Shown here: piece by piece, positions 1 to 7,800 of the stretch
Numbering within the stretch: position 1 is the stretch's first letter
Layout: every line of letters begins with the position of its first letter
Source of the DNA: Pseudomonadota bacterium
GTDB taxonomy: Bacteria; Pseudomonadota; Gammaproteobacteria; Xanthomonadales; Xanthomonadaceae
Length of the DNA: 8,464 nt
Assembly (NCBI GenBank): GCA_023453655.1
Contig: JAEXTE010000242.1
Coordinates: 1-8,464 of the forward strand
Direction of reading: 5' to 3'
Made by a program: the position numbers and the translations under genes
Notes under the pieces: model-generated
What the model saw: the letters and a program-made list of their open reading frames with translations, nothing else
Databases searched by the model: none
Told to the model about the DNA's origin: nothing

Positions 1-2125
1 CCCACTGCACGCCGGCGATGCCTTCGAGCACCTGGCGGTCCTGCAGCGAGTAGTAGTAGCGGCCGACCAGGCTCCAGGCGGGGGTGATCGGGTACAGGAA
101 CGACAGGTCCACCTGCTCGAGCAGGTCGGTCTGGCGCAGCACGTTGCGCCGGTAGCGATAGGAGAGGTTGACGATGCCGTCGTCGCCGATCAGGTAGCGC
201 GTCCGGAACGTCGCCAGGTCCTCGCGGCGGGTGGCCGGATTCCACTGGTAGGAAGCGCCCACCGTCCAGCGGTCGTTGATGGCGTAGTTGGCGTCCGCGA
301 CCCAGGACGAGCTGCCCTTCTCGACCGGCACCTCGCTGCCGAGGGTGACCCTGGCGTCTTCGAAGTAGCGGATCTGCCCGATGCTGGCCGACAGCTTCTC
401 GCGCCCGTCGGACTCGCGGATCAGGCGGGTGGTGAGGGCCATGGTCAGCTGGTTGGCGTCGCCCTGGCGGTCGGCGCCCGAATAGCGGTTGTCGCGGAAC
501 AGCTGGCCCCAGCTGAAGGTCATCGGCCGGGTATCGAACAGCGGCATGTCGTCCTGGTCGCGGTAGGGCGAGTTCAGGTAGAACAGGCGCGGCTCGAGCG
601 TGTGCAGGAAGCTCTCTCCGCGGAAACGCGTGTCGCGGTCGAAGAACAGCCCGGCATCGACGCTGCCGATCGGCTGGCTGCGCGACGGCGACCGCTCGGC
701 GTACTCGTCGTCGAGCTGGTAGCCGGTGTAGCGCCAGGCCAGGGTGGGGGTCACGTACCAGCTGGGACCCTCAAGCGGCAGGCTCACGAACGGTTTGAGG
801 TCGAGGCGGCTGCCGCCGGGCTTGGCCTCGCCGTCGATGTGCGTGAACCGCACCGCCTCGGCGTCGGTACCTGCGACGAATCGCCCGAAGGGCTGTTCCC
901 AGCGCAGGTAGGTGCGGGGCAGCCGGTTGTAGGGCAGGCGCGACTCGTCGATCGTGTAGTCGGTGAGGTGTCGGTACTCGCCCAGAACCGCGGCGTTCCA
1001 GTAGCGGCCGCGTCCGTAGATGCCGGCGGTACTGCGCAGGGAGGAGATCGCCATTCCCTCGGCGGTGCTGCTGTCGTCCTCGATCCAGCGTGGATCGCTG
1101 AGCCAGTAGATGTTGGCCCTCGCCTGCCAGGTCCGGTTGACGTTCTGCGAGCCGGTGTAACGGAACATGCCGCGATCCTCTTCGCGGTAGTTCTCGGGCG
1201 GGATCCGCGTATCGGCGATCTCTTCCGGACGTTCGCGCCAGGTGAGGTCGTCCGAGGGCAGCGCCTGCAGCTCGAACGTGCCGCGGCCGCGATCGGTCAG
1301 GTAGCGGAACTCCGTGCCCAGCTGCAGCCCGCGCTTGCTCATCCACCGCGGGGTGAGGGTGAGGTCGTAGTTGGGCGCGAGGTTGAAGTACACCGGCTGG
1401 CGCCAGTCGAAACCGTTGCGGCTGGACAGCCCGATGCTCGGGTAGAGCAGGCCGGTGCGGCGGCGGTCGTCGATCGGGAACGCCAGCCAGGGCACGTACA
1501 GCACCGGCACCTTGCCGATGCGCAGCGTCGCGTTGCGCGCCACGCCCGTGCCTTCCTCGGTGTCGACGTCGATGCGCTGCGCACGCAGTTCCCACCAGCG
1601 CTGGCTGGGCGGGCAGCTGGAGTAGGTCGACTCGAACATCCGGCCCTTCGACTCCTGCATCTCGATGCGCTCGGCGCCGCCGTTGCCGCGCCGCTCGGTG
1701 AGCTGGTAGCGCACGTTGTCGATGCGGTGCGAATCGGTGTTCTGGTCGCCCTCCAGCCGCTCGGCCACCACCCGCATGCCCGAGTCCTGGTAGCGCACGT
1801 TGCCGGTGGCGGTGTAGGTGCCGGTGTCCTGGGCGAACTCGATGTTGTCGGTGCCGAGGAACTGGTCGCCGCGGCGCAGGGTCACGTTGCCGGTGACGTT
1901 GTAGATGCCGCCATCCATGCCCATGGTCTGGTCGCCCTGGATGTCGGTCGGCAGGTTCTCGCGGTCGGCGACGTTGCCCACCGGCGGCTGGGCATCGGGG
2001 AACAGCGGAACCGCGTCCTCGATCGGGCACATCGACCAGTCGACCGGGATGTCGTCGTCCGCGCGGGCCGCCAGCGACAGGGCGATGCAGAGCGGCAGGG
2101 GCAGCAGGCGGAACGCAGGTCGCAC
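1..2125 (-). CDS. lptD: LPS-assembly protein LptD (OstA/Imp), C-terminus cut off by window edge
   Basis: LptD is the outer-membrane beta-barrel that, with the lipoprotein LptE, inserts lipopolysaccharide into the outer leaflet. About 708 codons are visible, against a usual 750-850. From the GTG at 2125, residues 1-22 form a signal peptide (MRPAFRLLPLPL..., cut after ARA). Residues about 58-170 match the OstA/LptA-like periplasmic jellyroll, and residues about 200-230 hold the conserved KVPVLYVPWLAFPIDDRRR segment that opens the barrel. The rest is aromatic-rich beta-strand sequence (for example YTIDESRLPYNRLPRTYL and LVGRYYYSLQDRQ). Cys33 and Cys171 match E. coli Cys31 and Cys173, which form disulfides with a C-terminal Cys pair; that pair would lie just outside the window. 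The in-frame ATG at 2173 would add 16 residues before the signal peptide and has no Shine-Dalgarno, whereas the GTG has GGGA 9 bases upstream, so I prefer the GTG. The downstream gene is probably surA (inference). Confidence 0.95.
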   Translation of the reverse strand, partial: MRPAFRLLPLPLCIALSLAARADDDIPVDWSMCPIEDAVPLFPDAQPPVGNVADRENLPTDIQGDQTMGMDGGIYNVTGNVTLRRGDQFLGTDNIEFAQDTGTYTATGNVRYQDSGMRVVAERLEGDQNTDSHRIDNVRYQLTERRGNGGAERIEMQESKGRMFESTYSSCPPSQRWWELRAQRIDVDTEEGTGVARNATLRIGKVPVLYVPWLAFPIDDRRRTGLLYPSIGLSSRNGFDWRQPVYFNLAPNYDLTLTPRWMSKRGLQLGTEFRYLTDRGRGTFELQALPSDDLTWRERPEEIADTRIPPENYREEDRGMFRYTGSQNVNRTWQARANIYWLSDPRWIEDDSSTAEGMAISSLRSTAGIYGRGRYWNAAVLGEYRHLTDYTIDESRLPYNRLPRTYLRWEQPFGRFVAGTDAEAVRFTHIDGEAKPGGSRLDLKPFVSLPLEGPSWYVTPTLAWRYTGYQLDDEYAERSPSRSQPIGSVDAGLFFDRDTRFRGESFLHTLEPRLFYLNSPYRDQDDMPLFDTRPMTFSWGQLFRDNRYSGADRQGDANQLTMALTTRLIRESDGREKLSASIGQIRYFEDARVTLGSEVPVEKGSSSWVADANYAINDRWTVGASYQWNPATRREDLATFRTRYLIGDDGIVNLSYRYRRNVLRQTDLLEQVDLSFLYPITPAWSLVGRYYYSLQDRQVLEGIAGVQW

Positions 2126-2205
2126 GCGACGGGATCCCGGGGGCGGAAAGGTCGCTAGCTTGCCGGAAGCCATGTGCAGCGGCAATGCAGGCCGCCAGCG
2201 CCGGT

Positions 2206-3144
2206 TCATCCAGCTTCTGGCGGGTTCCCGGCCAGCGCGCCGACGTGGGCGACCGCACATTCCCCCAGCGCCTGCAGGTGGTATCCGCCCTCGAGCATGG
2301 ACACGATGCGGCCGTCGGCGTGGTGCGCGGCCAGCCGCCGCAGTTCGCCGGTCAGCCAGGCGAAATCGGCGGGAGCCAGTTCAAGCTGCGCCATCGGGTC
2401 GCGGCGGTCGCCGTCGAAACCGGCCGAGATCAGCACCAGCTGGGGCGAGAACCCGTCGAGCGTGGGCAGCAGCTGGGTCTCCCAGCAGCGCCGGAACGCC
2501 TCGCTGCCGTCGCCGGCGTGGAGCAGGGCGTTGACGATGTTGCCGGCGCCGCGCTCATTGCCGGCTCCGGTCCAGGGATACAGCGGCGCCTGGTGGGAGC
2601 TGAGGTAGAGCACCCGCGGCTCCTGCTCGAAGATCGCCTGGGTGCCGTTGCCGTGGTGGACGTCGAAGTCGACGATGGCGACCCGCGCCAGGCCGAAGCG
2701 GTCGAGCGCGTGCGCCGCGGCCACGGCGACGTTGTTGAACAGGCAGAAGCCCATCGCCGCGTCGATGGTGGCGTGGTGGCCCGGCGGACGCACCGCGCAG
2801 AAGGCCACGTCGGCCTCGCCGTGCATCACCGCCTCGGTGGCGGCGACACCGGCGCCCACGGCGCGCAGCGCCGCTTCGGGCGAGCCGGGCGAAACCACGG
2901 TATCCGGATCGAGGCGGACCCGGCCAGGCGGATGCGGTGCGAGCACGGTGGCGAGCAGGCGCGGGTCGTGCACGCGCAGCAGCTGGCCGCGGGTCGCGCG
3001 CGGGGCTTCGCGCCACTCGATCCAGGGAAAGGCCTCGTGCAGCGCTTCGAGCACGGCGCCCAGGCGGTCGGCGCATTCGGGATGGCCCGGCCCGGTGTCG
3101 TGCTCCAGGCACGCCGGATGGGTGTAGCCGAGCAGGCGCGCCAT
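2206..3144 (-). CDS. Histone deacetylase family protein (arginase/deacetylase-fold zinc amidohydrolase)
   Basis: This 312-residue protein is a bacterial member of the zinc-dependent HDAC/acetylpolyamine amidohydrolase/AcuC superfamily, which removes acyl groups from lysine or amine substrates. It is probably cytoplasmic, with no signal peptide or membrane segment. The catalytic set is complete: His123-His124 (RPPGHH), zinc ligands Asp161 and His163 (DFDVHHGNGT), zinc ligand Asp244 (SAGFDGDRRDP) and transition-state Tyr288 (EGGY). An early GHPECADR motif (20-27) and a loop with YPWTGAGNERGAGN (189-202) are typical of bacterial class II-like members. The residue after Asp-Pro (the gatekeeper position) is Met251, not the Glu that marks HDAC10-type polyamine deacetylases. 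The ATG at 3144 is preceded by TAGGA at 6-base spacing, and that TAG is the stop codon of the upstream adenosyltransferase gene, so the two are probably translationally coupled. The substrate cannot be told from sequence. Confidence 0.93.
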   Translation of the reverse strand: MARLLGYTHPACLEHDTGPGHPECADRLGAVLEALHEAFPWIEWREAPRATRGQLLRVHDPRLLATVLAPHPPGRVRLDPDTVVSPGSPEAALRAVGAGVAATEAVMHGEADVAFCAVRPPGHHATIDAAMGFCLFNNVAVAAAHALDRFGLARVAIVDFDVHHGNGTQAIFEQEPRVLYLSSHQAPLYPWTGAGNERGAGNIVNALLHAGDGSEAFRRCWETQLLPTLDGFSPQLVLISAGFDGDRRDPMAQLELAPADFAWLTGELRRLAAHHADGRIVSMLEGGYHLQALGECAVAHVGALAGNPPEAG

Positions 3145-3155
3145 GGGCTGTCCTA
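3145..3155 (-). promoter_or_regulatory. Shine-Dalgarno of the deacetylase gene overlapping the pduO stop
   Basis: The minus strand reads TAGGACAGCCC directly before the ATG at 3144. The TAG is the stop codon of the adenosyltransferase and AGGA is the ribosome-binding core, 6 bases from the start. This fixes the deacetylase start at 3144 and suggests that terminating ribosomes re-initiate there. Confidence 0.6.
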
Positions 3156-3701
3156 GCGGCGTTCGTGCCGCCAGACGACTTCGCCGTGCCCGCCGGCGCG
3201 CGCCAGCACCCGCGCGAGCACGAACAGCAGGTCGGACAGCCGGTTGAGGTAGCCGATGGCCTGCGGCCGCACCGCTTCGTGGCGCGACAGGGTCACCGTC
3301 TCGCGTTCCGCGCGGCGCACGACGGTACGCGCCACGTGGCAGCGCGCCGCAGCCTCGCCGCCGCCCGGCAGGATGAAATCCTTCAGCGGCGGCAGGTCGG
3401 CGTTGTAGTGGTCGAGCCGTTCCTCCAGGCGCGCGACATCGGCGTCCGAGATCGCGGCATGGCCGGGGATGCACAGTTCGCCGCCCAGGTCGAACAGCTG
3501 GTGCTGGACCGAGACCAGCAGGTCGCGCACGTCCTCCGGCAGCGTCGTCGCCAGCAGCAGGCCGATCGCCGAGTTGGCCTCGTCGACGGTGCCGTACGCG
3601 GCGACGCGCGGGGCGTCCTTGGCGATGCGGCTGCCGTCGCCCAGGCCGGTGGTGCCGTCGTCGCCGGTGCGCGTGTAGATCTTCGAGAGGCGGTTGCCCA
3701 C
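3153..3701 (-). CDS. pduO: PduO-type ATP:cob(I)alamin adenosyltransferase
   Basis: This 182-residue enzyme transfers the 5'-deoxyadenosyl group of ATP to reduced cob(I)alamin, making adenosylcobalamin; PduO/MMAB-type enzymes are trimeric helical bundles in the cytoplasm. The N-terminal ATP-binding motif YTRTGDDGTTGLGDGSR (9-25) is intact. It is followed by VAAYGTVDEANS (33-44), FILPGG (109-114), the Arg-rich helix CHVARTVVRRAER (121-133) and the closing NRLSDLLFVLAR (153-164), all family hallmarks. The length is normal. The start is GTG at 3701; it gives the family-typical MGNRLSKIYTRTGDDG N-terminus, and only a weak AGG lies upstream. It begins 16 bases after the stop of the DUF6580-like gene and ends 8 bases before the deacetylase gene, which points to one transcript. 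No cobalamin synthesis genes are visible, so its role could be salvage for B12-dependent enzymes such as methylmalonyl-CoA mutase or ribonucleotide reductase (inference). Confidence 0.95.
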   Translation of the reverse strand: MGNRLSKIYTRTGDDGTTGLGDGSRIAKDAPRVAAYGTVDEANSAIGLLLATTLPEDVRDLLVSVQHQLFDLGGELCIPGHAAISDADVARLEERLDHYNADLPPLKDFILPGGGEAAARCHVARTVVRRAERETVTLSRHEAVRPQAIGYLNRLSDLLFVLARVLARAGGHGEVVWRHERR

Positions 3702-3717
3702 GGCGGGCCTGCGTGCG

Positions 3718-4314
3718 TCAGGCGGTCTGCGCGCGCAGCGCCGGCAGGCGGCTGCGCAGCAGGGCGAATCCGCCGAACAGCAGGGCCGAATAGGCCAGCG
3801 TGCTCAGCAGGGTGGTCTTGAAGAAGGGCAGGGCGGCCACGTAGCACGGCAGCAGGCCGGTGCTGCACGCCGGATAGCCCGGCACCATGAACGCGGTCAG
3901 CCAGACCGCGAAATTGCTGACCAGGAAGAACAGCACCGAACCGGCCAGCGAATAGCCCAGCACGCGCGCGCCATTGACCCGGCCGCGCAGCCCGAACGCC
4001 AGCACCACGGTGGCGAGGATGCTCAGGTAGTTGGCCAGCAGGCTCGGCAGGTAGCCGGCGGTGGTGAAGTAGGCCAGGTAGGTGTCGCCGCGCAGCAGGC
4101 CCAGGGCCAGGTCGGCGAGCAGCATGGCCAAGACCGGCACCACGAAGGCCAGGCCGCGGCGGGCGAAGTAGGCCCCGCCGAACAGGGCGATCGCCTCGAT
4201 CGGCGCGAAGTTCGGCGGCAGCGGCAGCAGCCGCGAGAACGCGGCCAGCAGGATCATCGCCGTCAGGACCATCGGGCCGGGTGCGAACGGGGAGTCTGGG
4301 GCGGAGCGGGTCAT
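3718..4314 (-). CDS. DUF6580-like small integral membrane protein, putative transporter
   Basis: This 198-residue hydrophobic protein has about six membrane segments, at roughly 15-31, 39-51, 55-74, 92-109, 118-142 and 162-186. The SRLLPLPPNFAPIEAIALFGGAYF stretch (27-50), SNFAVW (133-138) and LLPCYVAALPFFKTTLLSTL (154-173) are as I remember them in the DUF6580 putative transport family. Its size and layout recall substrate-binding S components of ECF transporters, but I cannot establish that from sequence. It is the first gene of the operon with the adenosyltransferase, so uptake of a corrinoid or another small molecule is possible, though this is inference. Two cysteines (150 and 157) lie in the loop before the last segment. 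The ATG at 4314 has no recognisable Shine-Dalgarno. The in-frame ATG at 4272 (MVLTAMILLAAFSRLL) would remove a 14-residue polar tail and is a plausible alternative start. Confidence 0.85.
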   Translation of the reverse strand: MTRSAPDSPFAPGPMVLTAMILLAAFSRLLPLPPNFAPIEAIALFGGAYFARRGLAFVVPVLAMLLADLALGLLRGDTYLAYFTTAGYLPSLLANYLSILATVVLAFGLRGRVNGARVLGYSLAGSVLFFLVSNFAVWLTAFMVPGYPACSTGLLPCYVAALPFFKTTLLSTLAYSALLFGGFALLRSRLPALRAQTA

Positions 4315-4346
4315 GGCGGGCGGTCGCGGACGTAGGAAACCGGGGC

Positions 4347-4352
4347 ATTCTA
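4347..4352 (-). promoter_or_regulatory. Possible -10 element for the DUF6580-pduO-deacetylase operon
   Basis: The minus strand reads TAGAAT here, one mismatch from the sigma-70 TATAAT, in otherwise GC-rich DNA. It lies 32 bases upstream of the ATG at 4314 and would give a leader of roughly 25 bases. No convincing -35 hexamer is found 16-18 bases further upstream, so this rests on the -10 match and position only. Confidence 0.35.
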
Positions 4353-4425
4353 CCCGTTCGCGCCGATCCGGGCCGTCGCCGCCTTCGCGCCGGCCGCAGG
4401 ACCGCTGCCGGTATCATGGCGCCGC

Positions 4426-5643
4426 ATGGCAGACCTGCAGATCCACGACGTGTTGATCATCGGCGGCGGCCTGGTCGGCGCCAGCCTGGCGCTGGCGCTC
4501 GATCGCGCCGGCGTGGCCGCCACCCTGCTCGAGGCGACGCCGCCCGCGGCGATGCCCGAGGTGTTCGACCAGCGCAACCTCAGTTTTGCCGAGGCCACGG
4601 TCAACGCGCTCGGCGCGCTCGGGGTGATGGCGCGACTGCGGCGGGCACCCGGCGAGATCCGCCGCATCCACATCAGCCGCGCGGGCGATTTCGGCCAGGC
4701 CTGCCTGCGGGCGTCGGACTTCGGGCGTACGGCGTTCGGACGGGTGGTGGTGGCGCGCGACCTGGGCGAAGCGCTGGAGGCTGGCCTGGCCGAGGCCGGC
4801 ACGATCACGCGCCTGCGCCCGCTGCGCTTCCTCGGCTTCGACGAAGGTCGCGACGCAGGCCTGCAGCACGTGCGCGTGGCCGGCGCGGAAGGGGAGCGGG
4901 TGCTGGCCGCCCGCCTGGTCGTGGCCGCCGACGGCGCCGAGAGCCAGGTGCGCCGCGCGGCCGGCATCGGGGCGGACACCCATGATTACGGACAGCGGCT
5001 GTTCGTGGCGAAGCTGCGTACGCAGCAGGCGCCGGACGGCACGGCCTACGAGCGCCTGGGCGACGCCGGCCCGACTGCGCTGCTGCCGCGTGGCGATGGC
5101 AGCTACGGCCTGGTCCACGGGGTCGCCACGGACGAGGCCGACAGGGTGGCGGCACTCGGCGCGCGCGATTTCCTGGCGCGCGTGCAGGATGCTTTCGGCT
5201 GGCGCGCCGGCCGTTTCCTCGAGGTGGGCGAGCGAAGCGCCTATCCGGCGCACCGGGTGGTCGCCGCCCGTACCACCGCGCGGCGCGTGGTCCTGGTCGG
5301 GAATGCCGCCCAGGCCCTGCATCCGATCGGCGCGCAGGGCTTCAACCTCGGGCTTCGCGACGCGCTGACGCTCGCCGAACTGCTGGGCGGCGCGGACGAT
5401 CCTGGCGCTGCGGCGCTGCTCGATGCCTATGTGCGGCGCAGGCAGGAGGATCGCCGGCGCACGCTGGCCTTTTCGGACGGGCTGGCGCGGATCACCGCCA
5501 ATCCTGCGCCACTGCTCCGCCCGTTGCGCAGTTTCGGACTGACCGCGCTGGGCGCCGTGCCTGCGCTGCAGTCGATGCTGGCGGGCGGCGCGATGGGGTA
5601 TCGCGGCGACGTGCCGGCGCTGTGCCGGGGAGCCGGGGCATGA
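4426..5643 (+). CDS. ubiH: UbiH: 2-polyprenyl-6-methoxyphenol hydroxylase, ubiquinone synthesis
   Basis: This 405-residue class A flavoprotein monooxygenase adds a hydroxyl to the quinone ring (C1 in E. coli UbiH) during ubiquinone synthesis, using FAD, O2 and a reductant. Residues 9-18 hold the FAD-binding VLIIGGGLVG, with ribose-binding Glu36. The DG motif is AADGAESQVRR (167-177). The C-terminal flavin motif is LVGNAAQALHPIGAQGFNLG (290-309). It carries Gly-Asn-Ala-Ala-Gln rather than the Gly-Asp-Ala-Ala-His of most relatives, and this is the UbiH signature also seen in E. coli (GNAAQTLHP). Length is normal. No alternative in-frame start exists just upstream of the ATG at 4426, and no Shine-Dalgarno precedes it. 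The stop overlaps the start of the next monooxygenase gene (ATGA), so the two are co-translated. It is transcribed divergently from the DUF6580 operon. Confidence 0.93.
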   Translation: MADLQIHDVLIIGGGLVGASLALALDRAGVAATLLEATPPAAMPEVFDQRNLSFAEATVNALGALGVMARLRRAPGEIRRIHISRAGDFGQACLRASDFGRTAFGRVVVARDLGEALEAGLAEAGTITRLRPLRFLGFDEGRDAGLQHVRVAGAEGERVLAARLVVAADGAESQVRRAAGIGADTHDYGQRLFVAKLRTQQAPDGTAYERLGDAGPTALLPRGDGSYGLVHGVATDEADRVAALGARDFLARVQDAFGWRAGRFLEVGERSAYPAHRVVAARTTARRVVLVGNAAQALHPIGAQGFNLGLRDALTLAELLGGADDPGAAALLDAYVRRRQEDRRRTLAFSDGLARITANPAPLLRPLRSFGLTALGAVPALQSMLAGGAMGYRGDVPALCRGAGA

Positions 5644-6818
5644 GTCGCCGCGATCCGCACGACGTGGTGGTGGTGGGCGGCGGGGTGGTCGGCGCGGCCT
5701 GCGCGCTGGCGCTGGCCGAGGTCGGCCTGGATGTCTGCCTGGTCGAGGCCCGGCGGCCGCCGGCCTGGTCGCGCGAGGCCCCCGACCTGCGCGTGTACGC
5801 GCTGGCGCCCGACAACGTCGCCCTGCTCGAGGCGCTGGGCGCATGGCGCGATGTGCGCAACGCGCGCGCCCACCCCTACCGCCGCATGCACGTCTGGGAT
5901 GCGGCGGGTGGCGGACCGGTGGTATTCGACGCCGATGCGCTGGCGCGGACGGAACTGGGCTTCATCGTCGAGCATGGCCTGCTGGTCGACGCGCTGTGGC
6001 GGCGCCTGGAGCAGTCCGGCGTGCGCCTGCGCTGCCCGGCGACGATCGAGGCGCTGGACGAGGATGACGACGGCCTGCGCCTGCGGCTGGACGACGGCAG
6101 CCGGGTGTCGGCCCGCATTGCCGTGGCGGCCGATGGCGCGGCCTCGCGCCTGCGTTCGCTCGCCGGCATCGAGGTCGATGCGCACGATTACGCGCAGCAG
6201 GGCGTGGTTGGCTACGTGCGCACGGAACTCCCGCACCAGGACACGGCCTGGCAGCGCTTCCTGCCGACCGGACCGCTGGCGCTGCTGCCCTGCGCCGACG
6301 GCACCTGTTCGATCGTGTGGACCCTGCCGACCGACGAAGGGGCGCGCGTGCTGGCGCTCGAGGACGGCGCATTCGCCCAGGCGCTGACCAGTGCCTTCGA
6401 GGCGCGGCTGGGCGAGATCGTCCCCGTGAGCCCCCGGGTCGCCTTCCCGCTGCGGCGCCAGCTGGCGGCGCGGCAGCAGCGCGGACGCATCCTCGTGGCG
6501 GGCGATGCGGCGCATGCGGTGCATCCGCTGGCCGGGCAGGGGGTGAACCTCGGGCTGCGCGACGTGGCCGCCCTCCAGCGGTCGGTGCACGATGCACTGC
6601 GGCTTCGCGCGCGCTGGGACTCCCCGCAGCGCCTCGCGCGCTGGGCGCGGAGCCGGCGCAGCGACAACACGATCGCGGCCTACAGTTTCGAAGGCATCAA
6701 CTGGCTGTTCTCCAACGACGCGGTCGTGCCCACGCTGCTGCGGGGACACCTGCTCGGCATCGCCGGAAGGATGCCGCCGCTGCTGGGGATGTTCTGGCGG
6801 CGCGCGGCAGGCCTCTGA
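5640..6818 (+). CDS. UbiI/UbiF-type FAD-dependent ubiquinone-synthesis hydroxylase (VisC-like)
   Basis: This 392-residue paralogue of the preceding gene belongs to the UbiH/UbiF/VisC family. It should hydroxylate another ring position of the polyprenylphenol intermediate (C5 if UbiI, C6 if UbiF). Residues 9-18 are the dinucleotide-binding VVVVGGGVVG with Glu36 following. The DG motif is AADGAASRLRS, with Asp165-Gly166. The flavin motif is VAGDAAHAVHPLAGQGVNLG, with Gly288-Asp289. The canonical GD-AAH separates it from the UbiH GN-AAQ type. The C-terminus has the family FEGINWLFSND segment and a conserved run of hydrophobic residues with RGHLLGIAGRMPPL. The ATG at 5640 overlaps the ubiH stop by four bases and is preceded by GGGGAG about 7 bases upstream; an in-frame ATG at 5622 lies inside ubiH and lacks such a site. 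Whether the regiospecificity is UbiI or UbiF cannot be settled by eye. Confidence 0.9.
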   Translation: MSRRDPHDVVVVGGGVVGAACALALAEVGLDVCLVEARRPPAWSREAPDLRVYALAPDNVALLEALGAWRDVRNARAHPYRRMHVWDAAGGGPVVFDADALARTELGFIVEHGLLVDALWRRLEQSGVRLRCPATIEALDEDDDGLRLRLDDGSRVSARIAVAADGAASRLRSLAGIEVDAHDYAQQGVVGYVRTELPHQDTAWQRFLPTGPLALLPCADGTCSIVWTLPTDEGARVLALEDGAFAQALTSAFEARLGEIVPVSPRVAFPLRRQLAARQQRGRILVAGDAAHAVHPLAGQGVNLGLRDVAALQRSVHDALRLRARWDSPQRLARWARSRRSDNTIAAYSFEGINWLFSNDAVVPTLLRGHLLGIAGRMPPLLGMFWRRAAGL

Positions 6819-6828
6819 CCGGGCGGGG

Positions 6829-6832
<4 letters not shown>
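6815..6832. terminator. Palindrome spanning both convergent stop codons, possible bidirectional terminator
   Basis: CTGACC (6815-6820) and GGTCAG (6827-6832) form a perfect 6-base inverted repeat around a GGGCGG loop. The TGA of the UbiI/F-type gene lies in the left arm and the TGA of the DUF808 gene lies in the right arm. There is no T-run on either side, so if it stops transcription it is not a textbook intrinsic terminator. Only 10 bases separate the two reading frames. Confidence 0.3.
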
Positions 6833-7770
<938 letters not shown>

Positions 7771-7800
7771 GGAGGGACGCCGTGTGGGAAGGAGGCGATT

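Noticed and set aside
602..2158. Long plus-strand open frame of 518 codons opposite lptD
   Set aside because: It is antisense to a clearly recognisable LptD, has Ala/Val/Arg-rich composition without any family motif, and is the usual mirror frame of a high-GC gene.
771..2258. Minus-strand open frame of 495 codons overlapping lptD in another frame
   Set aside because: It is the +1 shadow of lptD, dominated by Arg, Pro, His and Ala, while the lptD frame has all family motifs.
3145..3474. N-terminal extension of the deacetylase up to an ATG at 3474
   Set aside because: The extension runs through the adenosyltransferase gene in another frame and is Arg-rich junk, whereas the ATG at 3144 has a good ribosome-binding site and starts right before conserved sequence.
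4315..4425. Cobalamin riboswitch upstream of the DUF6580-pduO operon
   Set aside because: The whole divergent gap is 111 bases, too short for the roughly 200-base element, and I see no B12-box-like sequence.
4414..5844. Minus-strand open frame of 476 codons opposite ubiH
   Set aside because: It is antisense to an intact flavoprotein gene, with no domain and Arg/Ala/Pro-rich composition. The same applies to 5427-6908 minus and 6592-7755 plus.
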